From the NCBI GenBank assembly GCA_011392765.1, contig WYCW01000003.1:602465-666464 (forward strand): DNA of 64,000 bases, written 5' to 3'. This stretch comes from Candidatus Thiosymbion ectosymbiont of Catanema sp. Cochon2018 (GTDB lineage: Bacteria; Pseudomonadota; Gammaproteobacteria; Chromatiales; Chromatiaceae). Of this stretch, positions 36,103 through 46,432 are shown piece after piece (the first letter of the stretch is position 1; each line of letters begins with the position of its first letter). Both the position numbers and the translations under genes were made by a program. The notes under the pieces were generated by a model. That model had not been told where the DNA came from. It did no database searches and saw nothing but the letters and a program-made list of their open reading frames with translations.

Positions 36103-36277
36103 GGGATGTTCCCTGAAAAAACAACTTGTGCTGGCGTTAAACCCTGCCGGTATTGTATTTTTACGTGTTGCCGCATTGCGGCAGAATTCCCCGAATTCCG
36201 ACAGACGAAAAATCTCATCAAGCCGATGCCGTCCGCTCCGCTTTGCCTGCGGGCGGCTACATGAGGATGGCGAACGA

Positions 36278-37447
36278 ATGAATATCCATGAATATCAAGC
36301 CAAAGGGCTGCTGGCGAAGTTCGGCGTAGCCGTACCGCGAGGCCGCGTTGCGTTCACGCCCAACGAGGCAGAAGTGGCCGCTCAGGATTTGGGCGGGTCG
36401 GTGTGGGTGGTCAAGGCCCAGATCCACGCCGGTGGCCGCGGCAAGGGCGGCGGCGTCAAGGTAGTCAAGTCCCGCGACGCGGTCAAAACAACTGCCGATC
36501 AGATGCTGGGGATGAATCTGGTCACTCATCAGACCGGACCCGCGGGCAAGGAGGTGAAACGGGTCTATATCGAGGAAGGCTGCGATATCGCCCGCGAGCT
36601 CTATCTGAGCATGCTGCTGGACCGCGCCACCAGTTGGGTGACCGTGATGGCCTCTACCGAGGGCGGTATGGACATCGAAGAGGTAGCCGCCAAGACACCG
36701 GAGAAGATCATCAAGGTCGCCATCGACCCGGCCGTCGGCCTGCAGCCGTTCCATGCCCGTAAGATCGCCTTCGGGTTGGGCCTGGAGGGTCCGCAGATCC
36801 GCTCGGCGGTAACTTTCCTGAAGGGCATGTACAAGGCCTACACCGAACTGGACGCGAGCCTGGTGGAGATCAACCCGCTGGTGGTGACCGGTGCGGGAGA
36901 CCTGCTGGCCCTGGACGCGAAGATGAACTTCGACAACAACGGCCTGTTTCGGCAGAAGGAAGTCGCCGGGCTGCGGGACGAGGACGAGGAAGACGCCGCC
37001 GAGCTGGAGGCGAGCCAGCACGAGCTCAACTACATCAAGCTGGACGGCTCCATCGGCTGTATGGTCAACGGTGCGGGACTGGCCATGGCGACCATGGACA
37101 TCATCAAGCTGGAGGGCAGCGATCCGGCCAATTTCCTGGACGTGGGGGGCGGCGCCAGCGCCGAGCGGGTGACCATCGCTTTTAAGATCATCCTCTCCGA
37201 TCCCAACGTCAAGGGTATCCTGGTCAACATCTTCGGCGGCATCATGCGCTGCGACACCATCGCCGAGGGCATCATCGCGGCGGCCAAGGGGCTCGATATC
37301 CACGTGCCGCTGGTGGTGCGACTGGAGGGCACCAATGTCGATAAGGGCAAGGCGATCCTTGCCGAATCCGGATTGGACATAGTTTCCGCGGACAGTCTCG
37401 GAGACGCCGCAAAGAAGGTCGTCGCGGCCCTGAAGGAGGCGCACTGA
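36278..37447 (+). CDS. sucC: Succinyl-CoA ligase, beta subunit
   Basis: 389 residues. Citric-acid-cycle enzyme making ATP/GTP from succinyl-CoA with Suc[21 protein letters not shown] is the standard N-terminus (ATP-grasp). [46 protein letters not shown] and the C-terminal [17 protein letters not shown] are present. The stop overlaps the sucD start (TGATG). ORFs on the opposite strand, up to 395 residues, are shadows. Confidence 0.98.
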   Translation: MNIHEYQAKGLLAKFGVAVPRGRVAFTPNEAEVAAQDLGGSVWVVKAQIHAGGRGKGGGVKVVKSRDAVKTTADQMLGMNLVTHQTGPAGKEVKRVYIEEGCDIARELYLSMLLDRATSWVTVMASTEGGMDIEEVAAKTPEKIIKVAIDPAVGLQPFHARKIAFGLGLEGPQIRSAVTFLKGMYKAYTELDASLVEINPLVVTGAGDLLALDAKMNFDNNGLFRQKEVAGLRDEDEEDAAELEASQHELNYIKLDGSIGCMVNGAGLAMATMDIIKLEGSDPANFLDVGGGASAERVTIAFKIILSDPNVKGILVNIFGGIMRCDTIAEGIIAAAKGLDIHVPLVVRLEGTNVDKGKAILAESGLDIVSADSLGDAAKKVVAALKEAH

Positions 37448-38322
37448 TGTCAGTTCTCGTCGATAAAAACACCAAGGTCATCTGCCAGGGCTTCACCGGT
37501 TCCCAGGGCACCTTTCACTCCGAGCAGGCGCTCGCGTACGGGACCAAGATGGTCGGCGGCGTCACCCCCGGCAAGGGCGGCACGACCCACCTCGGGCTCC
37601 CGGTCTTCGATACGGTCGCCGACGCGGTGGCGGAGACCGGTGCCACGGCCTCCGTTATCTATGTACCGCCGCCCTTCGCCGCGGATGCCATCATGGAGGC
37701 GGCCGATGCCGAGATCCCGCTGGTGGTCTGCATAACCGAGGGCGTCCCGGTCGCGGACATGGTCAAGGTAAAGCGCGTGCTCACCGGCTCCAAGACCCGA
37801 CTGGTGGGGCCGAACTGCCCCGGTGTGATTACCCCCGAGGAGTGCAAGATCGGCATCATGCCGGGACACATTCACCGGGCGGGGAGTGTGGGCATCGTCT
37901 CCCGTTCCGGGACCCTGACCTACGAGGCGGTAGCCCAGACCACGGCGGTGGACCTGGGACAGACCACCTGCATCGGCATCGGCGGCGACCCGGTCAACGG
38001 CACCAACTTCATCGACTGCCTGGATCTGTTCCTGAAGGACCCCAAGACCGAGTCCATCATCATGATCGGCGAGATCGGGGGCACGGCGGAGGAAGAGGCC
38101 GCCGATTTTCTCAAGCAGTCCAAAACCAAGAAGCCCACCGTCGGCTTCATCGCCGGGCTTACCGCACCGCCGGGCCGTCGCATGGGTCATGCGGGCGCGA
38201 TCATCGCCGGCGGCAAGGGCGGCGCCAAGGAGAAGATCGAGGCGATGAAGAGCGCGGGTATTCACGTCTCGGCCTCGCCGTCCGCATTGGGCACGACCCT
38301 GAAATCGGTCCTCGGCGGCTGA
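37447..38322 (+). CDS. sucD: Succinyl-CoA ligase, alpha subunit
   Basis: 291 residues. CoA-binding N-terminal domain ([20 protein letters not shown]), then the ligase domain with [20 protein letters not shown] and the phospho-His region [20 protein letters not shown]. Starts at ATG 37447 overlapping sucC by one base. In E. coli sucCD follow sucAB; here they follow gmk, so the genes of the cycle are not grouped in this window. Confidence 0.98.
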   Translation: MSVLVDKNTKVICQGFTGSQGTFHSEQALAYGTKMVGGVTPGKGGTTHLGLPVFDTVADAVAETGATASVIYVPPPFAADAIMEAADAEIPLVVCITEGVPVADMVKVKRVLTGSKTRLVGPNCPGVITPEECKIGIMPGHIHRAGSVGIVSRSGTLTYEAVAQTTAVDLGQTTCIGIGGDPVNGTNFIDCLDLFLKDPKTESIIMIGEIGGTAEEEAADFLKQSKTKKPTVGFIAGLTAPPGRRMGHAGAIIAGGKGGAKEKIEAMKSAGIHVSASPSALGTTLKSVLGG

Positions 38323-38574
38323 CGACCAAGCGCCGGTCCGCGCCATGTCGCCGGGAAGCCGTGGGGAACCACGGCCATCCCGGCGGCGTGGCGTGGGCGC
38401 GCCGTGGAATGGTTTGAACCGCGGAACTACGAACTTCCGTGTTTTTTCGTGTTTTCCGTGGACAAAAAATCCGGGTAAATGTCAGGCCCCGGAAGATCGA
38501 TACCGCCACGATGAGAAGAGGAATTCGGTAGCCTTCCATGACTGATGTGACTTGACCTTGATTCCTAAGCGATC

Positions 38575-39873
38575 ATGTATTTACGCAGAATTGTACTGGA
38601 GAATATCCGCGGGTTTTCGGAGCTGGATTTCTATTTTCAAAGATCCGCCGACGATTCACCGGAGGAATACGCGGGTTGGGATGTGATTACCGGAGACAAT
38701 GCCTCCGGCAAGACGGCGTTTCTGAAAGCTGTTTCTTTGGCATTGATCGGACCGGATACGGCCCGCGCTTTGCAGCCCTCCCTGGATGGCTGGATTCGAC
38801 AGGAAGAACCCTCGGCGACCATCGCGGTGCAGATCGTCGCCGGGGACAAGGACAAATTCGCTCAGGGCCGCAGATACGATCGGCCGTTTTGGTCGGAACT
38901 CGAGTTGCGATCCGAGGCTGATGGAAACATTCGGATGTTGGAGGGTAAAAAATATCTGAGGAAAGGTAAAGGACCGACCAACGGTCCTTGGATTGCGCAC
39001 CCGGATGGTTGGTTCTGCGCCGGCTATGGTCCTTTCCGGCGCCTTTATGGGCATTCGCCGGAGGCCCAGCGCCTGATGTCGGCATCGGGAAGGGTTGCGC
39101 GCTTCGCGACCCTGTTTCGGGAAGACGCCACGCTGCAAGAGAGCGATCTCTGGCTTAAAGAACTCAAGTATAAGGAGCTCGAAAAAGACGGGGAATCCCG
39201 TGATAAGTTGCGGTTGGTGCTCCGCATACTTGCTCACGAATTCCTACAAAATAAAATGACCGTCGAACGTGTCGATTCGAATGGACTCTGGTTGAAGGAT
39301 GCGCGCGACATTACCCTTTCGCTACGTGATTTGAGCGATGGTTATCGCTCCGCTATCGCGATGTTGACGGATATTCTCCGTCAACTCATAGATGTCTATG
39401 GCGGTATCGATTGGGTGGAGCATGAGGACCGGAGGCTTGTCATAAACAATACCGGCGTGGTATTGATCGACGAAGTGGATTCGCATCTGCATCCGACGTG
39501 GCAAAGGGAGATCGGATTTTGGTTCCAGCGTGTCTTCCCCAAGATCCAGTTCATTGTGACAACCCATAGTCCGCTAATTTGTCAGGCCGCAAGCCCGAAT
39601 TCCATCTGGCACCTTCCCGCCCCTGGGTCCTCGGATCCGCCATTTCAACTTTCTCCTGAAGATTACAACAAGGTCGTGGCGGGTAAGCCCGATGCGATCC
39701 TGCTTACCCCTGCATTCGGTCTGGGGCACACGCGGTCGCCAAGGGCCGTAGCGGCTCGTAGTGAGTACGCGAGGCTGAAAGCGAAATCGCGGACGGTGCC
39801 ACTCACTTCCGACGAAATTGGGCGCCAGGGTGAACTCTCCCTGTTCGTCGACGCGGATGACAATCGAGAATGA
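38575..39873 (+). CDS. ptuA: Septu-type ATPase PtuA
   Basis: 432-residue SMC/RecF-like ATPase. MYLRRIVLENIRGFSELDF is the usual opening. Walker A GDNASGKT lies at 40-47, a signature-like LRDLSDGYRSAIAML near 245, Walker B VVLIDEVDSHLHPTW near 300 and the His switch VTTHSPLICQA. Its stop overlaps the next gene's start by four bases; that gene is an HNH nuclease. This pair matches the anti-phage system Septu (PtuA/PtuB). Mode of action in the family: the ATPase forms a complex that restrains or guides the nuclease. No retron RNA or reverse transcriptase is adjacent. Confidence 0.8.
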   Translation: MYLRRIVLENIRGFSELDFYFQRSADDSPEEYAGWDVITGDNASGKTAFLKAVSLALIGPDTARALQPSLDGWIRQEEPSATIAVQIVAGDKDKFAQGRRYDRPFWSELELRSEADGNIRMLEGKKYLRKGKGPTNGPWIAHPDGWFCAGYGPFRRLYGHSPEAQRLMSASGRVARFATLFREDATLQESDLWLKELKYKELEKDGESRDKLRLVLRILAHEFLQNKMTVERVDSNGLWLKDARDITLSLRDLSDGYRSAIAMLTDILRQLIDVYGGIDWVEHEDRRLVINNTGVVLIDEVDSHLHPTWQREIGFWFQRVFPKIQFIVTTHSPLICQAASPNSIWHLPAPGSSDPPFQLSPEDYNKVVAGKPDAILLTPAFGLGHTRSPRAVAARSEYARLKAKSRTVPLTSDEIGRQGELSLFVDADDNRE

Positions 39874-40601
39874 GACGAGCAAGGCGCTTGGATCTGCCCG
39901 GCAGAGTCCAAAGTTATCTGACGCAAAAGCAAGCGGAAGTCGATAATGGCGCCGATCCCGGTTCGATCTGGGAACGCGCCCGACGTACCAAGACAATGGG
40001 CATCGTGTTCGATGTCTTGGTGAGAATGGCGGGTCGCCGGGAGCGGTGCATGTACTGTGAAGATTCTCGCGGTACGGATATAGAGCATTTTCGCCCCAAG
40101 CGCGTCTACCGGGACCTTTCGTTTCGTTGGTCGAACCTGCTGCTTGTCTGCACCGGATGCAATCGAAAGAAAGGAGATCGTTTTCCGCTTACGCCATCCG
40201 GTGATCCTTTATTGATCGACCCGTCGAGCGAAGATCCCTGGGATTACTTGTTCTTCGACGGAGAAACGGGCCTTATCGTGGCACGGTGGCTGCCCGGATC
40301 GGACCAGCCTGATCCGAAAGGACAAGTGACAGCCAGCGATGAGTATTTCCAGATCAATATCGAAGCCGTTTCCGAGGGACGCTTGCGAACCAAGAGAAAT
40401 CTGGAGCGTGCGGTAAACGCATTTCTCCAAAATGTCTCGCCGGAAGCATCGGAGGACCTACGGCAAGCGGTTGCCGACAATAATGATTACGGGCTTTCGC
40501 TTTGGTTCTTCAACCGGGACGGTACCGAGGAGGAGCCATTCTGCCGCCTGAAAGACCAACATCCTAACGTCTGGTTACAGATGGTATCTTTAACATCTTG
40601 A
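39870..40601 (+). CDS. ptuB: Septu-type HNH nuclease PtuB
   Basis: 243 residues. Zinc-HNH layout: C60-MYC63-E, then IEHFRPKRVYRDL with His73, WSNLLLVCTGCNRKKGDRFP with C94-x2-C97. IEHFRPK is the hallmark of the PtuB/TIGR02646-type nucleases. It starts four bases inside ptuA (ATGA overlap), so the two are translated together. The C-terminus carries extra helices with no known motif. Predicted to cut nucleic acid, probably host or phage DNA/RNA, on infection. Confidence 0.82.
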   Translation: MRRARRLDLPGRVQSYLTQKQAEVDNGADPGSIWERARRTKTMGIVFDVLVRMAGRRERCMYCEDSRGTDIEHFRPKRVYRDLSFRWSNLLLVCTGCNRKKGDRFPLTPSGDPLLIDPSSEDPWDYLFFDGETGLIVARWLPGSDQPDPKGQVTASDEYFQINIEAVSEGRLRTKRNLERAVNAFLQNVSPEASEDLRQAVADNNDYGLSLWFFNRDGTEEEPFCRLKDQHPNVWLQMVSLTS

Positions 40602-40727
40602 GATCAGGGAGGCGATCCAGTCGACGGGGACTACCAGGATCGAGGGTAACCCTTTAACTCCCTCTTTTGTTTCTGAAATTCTCGGAGCTGCGCAACGGAG
40701 AATCAGTCAGTTATGCGTGATTTGGCC

Positions 40728-40750
40728 CAGGGCTGCCGAATAATAATCAT
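40728..40750 (+). repeat. Short three-copy motif (copy 3)
   Basis: CAGGGCTGCCGAATAATAAT plus three bases, about 40 bases upstream of the quinone oxidoreductase. See 3252-3274 and 7472-7494. Here it could be a promoter-side regulator site. Confidence 0.45.
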
Positions 40751-40790
40751 TGCCGAAACATAACCTTATGACTACTCGACTGGTGACTGG

Positions 40791-41774
40791 ATGAAAGCGG
40801 TACTGATCGATAAATTCGGCGGGCCAGAAGTCCTGCGTATCGGAGAGGCGGAGCGGCCGACGCCCGGTAAGGGCCAGGTATTGGTGGCGGTGGCGGCTAC
40901 CTCGGTCAATCGCCCGGACATCGTCCAACGCGAGGGCAAGTATCCTCCACCCAAGGGGGAGTCGGAGGTCCTGGGTCTGGAGGTGGCCGGGACGATCCAA
41001 GCGCTGGGAGCGGGAGTGGACCGCTGGTCCGTCGGCGACCGGGTAATGGGCTTGGTGGGCGGCGGGGGCTATGCGGAATATGCCGTCGCCTACGCCGATC
41101 ACCTGATGCGGATCCCGGAGTCTATGAGCTTCGAGGAAGCAGCCTGTATCTGTGAGGCCTACATTACCGCCTACCTCAATGTCTTCATGCTCGGTGGCCT
41201 CGAAGATGGTGACGGCGTTCTGCTGCACGGTGGGGGAGGGGGCGTCAACACCGCCGCCATACAGCTGTGCCGGACCCTGAGGCCCGATGCAAAGGTCCTG
41301 GTCACGGCCTCGCCGGGCAAGCTCGAACGGATCGAGTCCCTGGGGACGGATCAGGTCATCGACTACCGATCCCAGGACTTCGCCGCGGAGGTCCAACGCT
41401 TTACGGACGGGCGGGGAGTAGAGGTGATTCTCGACCACATTGGTGCCGCCTATCTGGCGTCCAACATGAAGTCGCTCGCCGTCGGCGGACGTTTGGTAAT
41501 CATCGGCGTGACCAGCGGTATCAAGGCGGAGCTGAACCTGGCCCTGATGATGGTCAAGCGCCAGCAGATCATCGGCTCCGTACTCAGGTCGCGGCCGGTG
41601 CCCGAAAAGGCGGCAATCGTCGCCGAGTTTTCAAGGCAAGTGCTACCCCTACTGGTGGAGCGGAAAGTCGTGCCGCTGATTCACAAGGTCTACGGACTGG
41701 ATGACGCGCCCCAAGCCCATCGTGAGCTGGAAGCGAGTGCCCATTTCGGAAAGATCGTTCTATCGTTGGCGTAG
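40791..41774 (+). CDS. NAD(P)H quinone oxidoreductase, PIG3 family
   Basis: 327-residue zinc-free medium-chain dehydrogenase/reductase of the zeta-crystallin/PIG3 (TP53I3) type. MKAVLIDKFGGPEVLRIGEA and NRPDIVQREGKYPPPKGES are characteristic. The cofactor-binding loop is GGGGGVNTAAIQLC. It would reduce quinones by one or two electrons using NADPH. The frame is intact. The three-copy motif lies just upstream and a decayed group II intron lies just downstream. Confidence 0.93.
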   Translation: MKAVLIDKFGGPEVLRIGEAERPTPGKGQVLVAVAATSVNRPDIVQREGKYPPPKGESEVLGLEVAGTIQALGAGVDRWSVGDRVMGLVGGGGYAEYAVAYADHLMRIPESMSFEEAACICEAYITAYLNVFMLGGLEDGDGVLLHGGGGGVNTAAIQLCRTLRPDAKVLVTASPGKLERIESLGTDQVIDYRSQDFAAEVQRFTDGRGVEVILDHIGAAYLASNMKSLAVGGRLVIIGVTSGIKAELNLALMMVKRQQIIGSVLRSRPVPEKAAIVAEFSRQVLPLLVERKVVPLIHKVYGLDDAPQAHRELEASAHFGKIVLSLA

Positions 41775-41906
41775 GGAGGAAGGTGGTTCAGGACAATATC
41801 AATCCCAAAATCAGTCACTTGCCCCTCATGGCGCGACTTGGCCCCTACCAAACATGGTGTTGCAGTAACCAACGCTATACTGCCACAAGGTACAATCCGA
41901 GCTGTC

Positions 41907-41952
41907 CCCCTCATCAAACGCAGCATGCGGTTTTCCCGCACTGCGCTTTCCG
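41907..41952 (-). ncRNA. Group II intron domain V
   Basis: On the minus strand, AGCGCAGTGCGGGAAAACCG and its continuation CATGCTGCGTT fold into the 34-nt domain V hairpin: an AGC catalytic triad at the base, a GAAA-type loop and a two-base bulge (TG) on the 3' arm. It follows the reverse transcriptase relic in the expected order, so the intron's 3' end is near 41860. Confidence 0.75.
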
Positions 41953-41984
41953 GTTAATATCCGAAGCGCGCTATCGCCGGGGAG

Positions 41985-43302
41985 TCCAGCCTTAGAGCTG
42001 CACCAAGCCCACCGCTTATACAGGTGCGTATACCAAGCCCCCTTCGGTGGCCGAGAGGGGCGCTATTCCGACGTTTCAGGTGCCGTACCATCCGCTGTGT
42101 TGGAGGAACCAGTTCATGGCGCGAACGGGGCGGCTGCGTCCATGCCCAAAGTAGTTGGCCCATCCGCGGACCTGGCGATTGACCGTCGCAATCAGTTTGG
42201 GAGTTGCCACAGCTCTGCTTCGCGCCGATCATCCCACGCAGCTTCTCCCGTTCACGCGCACACGCTTGCGCACTGGGAACCCGGTTGAGAAACCGCTTGG
42301 TACGCCCTTCCGTCCGCTCGTACCGAAGCTGTAGCCCAAAAACTCCAGGCTTGCTCCAGGCTCAGACAGTTTGATAATCCGGGTCTTCACGGTTAATCTT
42401 CAGGCCCATCCAGCCTTCCACGGCGGCCTCGATCCAGTCGCTTATGCACCGCCCTTGATAACGGGCGAGATGACAAAGTCATCGGCATACCGCACTAGCC
42501 GTGCCCCGGTCCTCTGGGCTTCGGTCCTTCCGGACCGGTGGAAGCGTTTGTCCAGTGCAGATACAGGTTGGCTAACAACGGGCTGATGACGCCCCTTGTG
42601 GGGTGCCGCTCGGCGTTGACCTTCCTCGGTGGTTGCTGTCGGTCTGATGGTTCTTCCAGATCGGTGCCCGTAGCCACTGACGAATCAGCTTGAGCACCGC
42701 ACCGTCGGCGATCCGCCGCTCGACACAAGCCATCAACTGATGATGGGGGATGGTGTCGAAATACCTTCGTGGATTTGGCATCGTACACCGCGTTCCGTCC
42801 CTTCCTCAGCTCTCCTTGCACCGCATCCAGCGCATCATGCGCCGAGCGGCCGGGCCGAAAACCAAAGATACGGGCAGAAAGTCTGCCTCGAAGATCGGTT
42901 CCAGTACCAGCTTCTGGCTGCCGTCTGACTACCCGATCGCGGACCGTGGGTATGCCCAATGGGCGTTCCCCGCCGTTCGCCTTCGGGATCAGCTTGAGCC
43001 GCACCGCTTGCGGGCGGTAGTTTGCTTCAGGTCGTCGTGCAGTTCTTCCAGAAACCGCTCGACACCACCGGGGGCGCTCTCGATGTCCTCGATCCGAACG
43101 CCAATCCACCCCAGGTGCGCCGTCGTTAGCCGGCTACCTGGTCCCACGCCGTCGCAAGCACGTCTGGCCGCACGATCCGATCATACAGGGTGTAGAATCG
43201 GAACCGCGGCTCCTGCTTCGCTTTGATGTACCGTCGCTTCCTCAGCTTGAAGATCGCCTCCGCAGGCCGCTCATTGACGCAAAGGTCGTTGGTAACTGAC
43301 AT
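41985..43302 (-). pseudogene. Group II intron reverse transcriptase/maturase, frameshifted
   Basis: From ATG 43302 the frame reads KLRKRRYIKAKQEPRFRFYT and RIVRPDVLATAWDQVAG, then a stop. Further frames carry RLKLIPKANGGERPLGIPTV, ARIFGFRPGRSAHDALDAVQ, a relic of the catalytic block [32 protein letters not shown] and a maturase-like end. At least five frame changes are needed, and the YADD box region is corrupted. The protein would not be functional; splicing would need help from elsewhere. Confidence 0.88.
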
Positions 43303-43800
43303 GCGTTCGCTCTGTAATGGTCCGGGTTTGCTCCGACAAGCAGATCACCTCCTTCTGAGAACTCTCGACATGACAACCGCATGGCCCCTTCGCTCCCCAG
43401 CTATTACCCCGGTTCATCGCTACCGTGGACCACTCCGATCTCCGACCTGCGGTAGGCACGGTTATTGATTCCCATACCCGCCTTTTGGGTTACGATCCCC
43501 AGCAGGCCGGATCTCCCAGGTTCCCGTTCGTACGCGCCATCCGCTCTCACCCCGGCAGGCTGCTCCGGTGCTGCGCTGATGCTTCCCCGGTGCGTGCTGG
43601 CTTGGAGCCCGGCAGCTTGGCCACCTGCGAGCTGTGTTTCGAGGCCGTTCTCGGTTCAACCTGTGACGGCTTACGGCTCACCGCTTCGCTGTCCGCGTCT
43701 TGTGACGCTTCGCTCAGGGCCTTTCCCTATACTGGTACTTACCTGAACTGCCTTGCTCCCCACGCTTCGTTACCCACGTGACAGACCGCAGCTACATGTC
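43303..43800 (-). other. Probable 5' RNA part of the group II intron
   Basis: About 500 bases with no convincing gene, lying upstream of the reverse transcriptase on its strand, where domains I to III of a group II intron belong. It is rich in short complementary stretches. The exact 5' boundary (GTGYG) was not found with certainty; it should be near 43770-43830. Assigned from position only. Confidence 0.5.
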
Positions 43801-43972
43801 TCATCAGCAATTTACATGGCAACTCCCTTTCAGGTTGCTAGACTGACCAGGCTTCGCCTGGCGCACCGGATGAACACGAATGGACACCGATTTTCAGCTG
43901 GCAAATGAACGCAAAATTCGGAATCGATTCGATTTGCGGGTAGTGGGTAAGCTTGGCGGAACCGGATCTGGA

Positions 43973-44046
43973 TAGCGCAGGCGTCCCGCCTGCCATCTGC
44001 CGACGCATTTGCCGGTGCCCATTTGCAGGCGGGACGCCTGCGCTAC
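43973..44046. repeat. Palindromic repeat, GCAGGCGGGACGCC type
   Basis: Arms TAGCGCAGGCGTCCCGCCTGC and its complement around a 30-base loop. The same palindrome forms the core of the element at 1685-1835, here without the CTAGGGGG ends. Confidence 0.8.
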
Positions 44047-44063
44047 GAGGGACCACTTGAAGT

Positions 44064-44551
44064 TCAACCACTACCAGTGGTTTCACTGCAATCCAGGATA
44101 TCCTTCTTGGTGCCTCGATGGCCATCAGCTCGTCCTGCTCCTGCGCGGGCACCTGATAGTCATTCACGCTTGGCGGAAGTCCACCGCGCCTGCCATTCCT
44201 TCTCGTCGATGTCGAGATGGGTATGAGACTCCTTCATGGTGCGACCGGTATATTTTACATGGACCACCGCCTCCCGGCAAGCCAACGCGGTAATGTGATA
44301 TTTGAGACCACCCGCCAGCATGTGGCTCATAACTGCCTTGATAGCTGCGTTGGCATTGAGCACGTCGTTCACGAGCAACAAATCGATGAATTTGTCCACC
44401 ACGCCGGGCGATCGGATATCCCGCCGAGCCTGTCGTAGAGGGATTTATCTCGCGCCTGTTTCTCGGTGGCTTGACGAAACCTGACGCAAGTATTCTGGCC
44501 AAAACGCCCTCGAGCAGGGCTGTCTTTGCTGAAAGAGTGTGGTTTGCGCAT
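44064..44551 (-). pseudogene. Group I truncated haemoglobin, frameshifted
   Basis: An N-terminal frame (MRKPHSFSKDSP) reaches DKSLYDRLGG, the typical start of the globin domain. A shifted frame continues VVDKFIDLLLVNDVLNANAA, then SHMLAGGLKYHITALACREA and KYTGRTMKESHTHLDI, which includes the proximal-His region, and a third frame gives NDYQVPAQEQDELMAI and then TKKDI. The RBS GGGAG precedes ATG 44551. Group I truncated haemoglobins detoxify nitric oxide or bind oxygen. At least two or three indels prevent a full protein. Confidence 0.8.
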
Positions 44552-44634
44552 GATGCTTTTCTCCCTTTGATCGAGTTTGGCAGTTTTCTTAGAGCGCAGA
44601 CGGATATTGTGACGATCCGCCGTCGGCGCATCGT

Positions 44635-44722
44635 AATCGTTCAGCCCCCACCTGTCATTCCGGCTGGGACGCCGGAATCCAGGTGCCAGGGATGGTAAAA
44701 CCAAGGGGGGCTGAACGGTTAC
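44635..44722. repeat. CCGTTCAGCCCC-type palindromic element
   Basis: Starts AATCGTTCAGCCCCCA, ends GGGGGCTGAACGGTTAC. Core: GTCATTCCGGCTGGGACGCC. Same family and orientation as 9847-9936. Confidence 0.75.
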
Positions 44723-44862
44723 GGCGCAATTTTCGCATTTCACTCCCTCTCTCCTCCGGGAGAGGACTGGGGTGAGGGGGAAATTCAAAAGCTCGGATTG
44801 TGCTGTGTGGCAGTATATTCGTGTCTCGCGCCGCGGTGATAACAATGTTCAAGCGCGATTAG

Positions 44863-45809
44863 ATGTCATTAGTACGTGACACGAGACTGGGGTCGCGAGC
44901 TCGGCTTCCAACAGGGTATCGCCGACACCGATCCTGTGCCTGCGGAGCGGCGTCATGCGGCCTGGCTCTGCGCCAAGGTCGGCACGGCGGAATGGACTAC
45001 CTGGCGCGCCACGGCACCAAGCGCACCAGACCGCGGAGCTGGTCCCCGGCACCTTACGGGTCATCTCGGTGCGCATGGATTACCTACCCGAGGCCGGAGA
45101 GCAGTCGTGGAACGTGATCGGGGACCCGACCGCCGCCTTCATCTCCCGCTATGCCCTGGGGCGGGATTATCACGCGTACCCGCCACCGCCTGCGGGCAAG
45201 CCTGGCCGAGCGCATTCGCGACGAGATCGGCGATTACGGCTATCGGGTGTTCGTGGACTCCGCGCCCGTGCTGGAAAACCCTGGCCGAAAAGGCGGACTG
45301 GGCCGATCGGCAAGCACACCAACCTGGTCAACACCAAGGCCGGCCTCCTGGTTCTTCTGGGCGAGATTTACTCCGATCTGCCGTTGCCCCCGGACCCGCC
45401 GCTTCCCGGACCACTGCGGACTTGCCGGCCTGCATGACGCTTGCCCGACCCGGGCCATCGTCGCTCCCTTTATGTGCTGGATGCACGACGGTGCATCTCC
45501 TATCTCACCATCGAGCACCGGGGCAGCATCCTCGTGGCGCAGCTGCGCCCGTTGCTGGGAAATCGTATCTATGGTTGTGACGACTGCCAATTGGTCTGCC
45601 CCTGGAACCGCTTCGCCCGGCCCTGCACGGAGCCCGACTTCGAGCCCCGTCATGGACTCGACCGTGCCACTTTGCTGGACCTTCTCCTGGAGCGAATCCG
45701 AGTTTCCGGAACGCACCGAGGGTTCGGCCATCCGCCGGATCGGATACGGGCCTGGCTGCGCAACCTGGCGGTGGCGCTCGGCAACGGCCCCTTTCCGCGG
45801 CCGTCGTGA
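44863..45809 (+). pseudogene. queG: Epoxyqueuosine reductase QueG, frameshifted
   Basis: Successive frames give RDWGRELGFQQGIADTD, LRVISVRMDYLP, DPTAAFISRYALGRDYH, IGKHTNLVNTKAG, LLGEIYSDLPLPPDPPL and YVLDARRCISYLTIE followed by GNRIYGCDDCQLVCPWNRFA, which has a 4Fe-4S motif of the expected kind. The order and spacing match full-length QueG, the last step of queuosine synthesis. At least five frame changes occur. It is distinct from the RdhA homologue at 9936, with which it shares a fold. Confidence 0.85.
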
Positions 45810-45885
45810 CGGCACCGCGGCCCAGCCCGCAGACCACTTCCACCACTCGTAACTGGTGCGAGCACGTCGCCTGGGCCCTCCAACG

Positions 45886-46432
45886 TCAAACCCGCAGCAG
45901 GTGCTCCTGATAGTGGCGCAGCTCCGCGATGGACTCTTGATATCTCTCGAGGGCCAGGTGGGCACCTTCCTTGGCGAAGGATTCGGCCACCTGGGGCGCC
46001 CAGCGTTGGGCCAGGATCTTGAGGTTGGTTGACGTCCAGATTGCGATAGTGGAAGTAGGCCTCCAGGCGCGGCATACAGCGTGCGAGAAAGCGGCGGTCC
46101 TGGCAGATGTTGTTGCCGCACAGTGGTGACTTCTGGTCGGGACGTACTGCTCCAGGAAGGTCAGGGTCTCGGTCTCGCCCGTTGCTCGTCGCATGTGCTC
46201 GCCCCGGCACCCGCGCGAGCAGGCCCGAGCGGCCGTGCTGCTCCCGGTTCCAGGCGTCCATTGCGGCCAACACATGCTCGGGTTGGTGGATGGCGAGCAC
46301 CGGACCCTTGGCCAGGATCTCCAGCCGTTCGTCGGTGACGACGGTGGCAATCTCGATGATCCGGTCGCGGAACGGGTCCAGCCCCGTCATCTCCAGATCC
46401 AGCCACACCAGGTTGTTTTCGCTCGGGGGCAT
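45886..46432 (-). pseudogene. orn: Oligoribonuclease Orn, frameshifted
   Basis: The first frame reads [20 protein letters not shown], the Exo I motif DxE, to [21 protein letters not shown] shifted part carries [29 protein letters not shown] and [12 protein letters not shown]. The last frame ends [19 protein letters not shown]. The order matches the 180-residue 3'-5' exoribonuclease that clears 2-5-mers and pGpG, essential in many gammaproteobacteria. Two or more indels break it, so either the sequence is wrong or another copy exists. Confidence 0.85.

Noticed and set aside
36257..38346. Long minus-strand frames of 395 and 298 residues
   Set aside because: Antisense to sucC and sucD, which are complete and normal.
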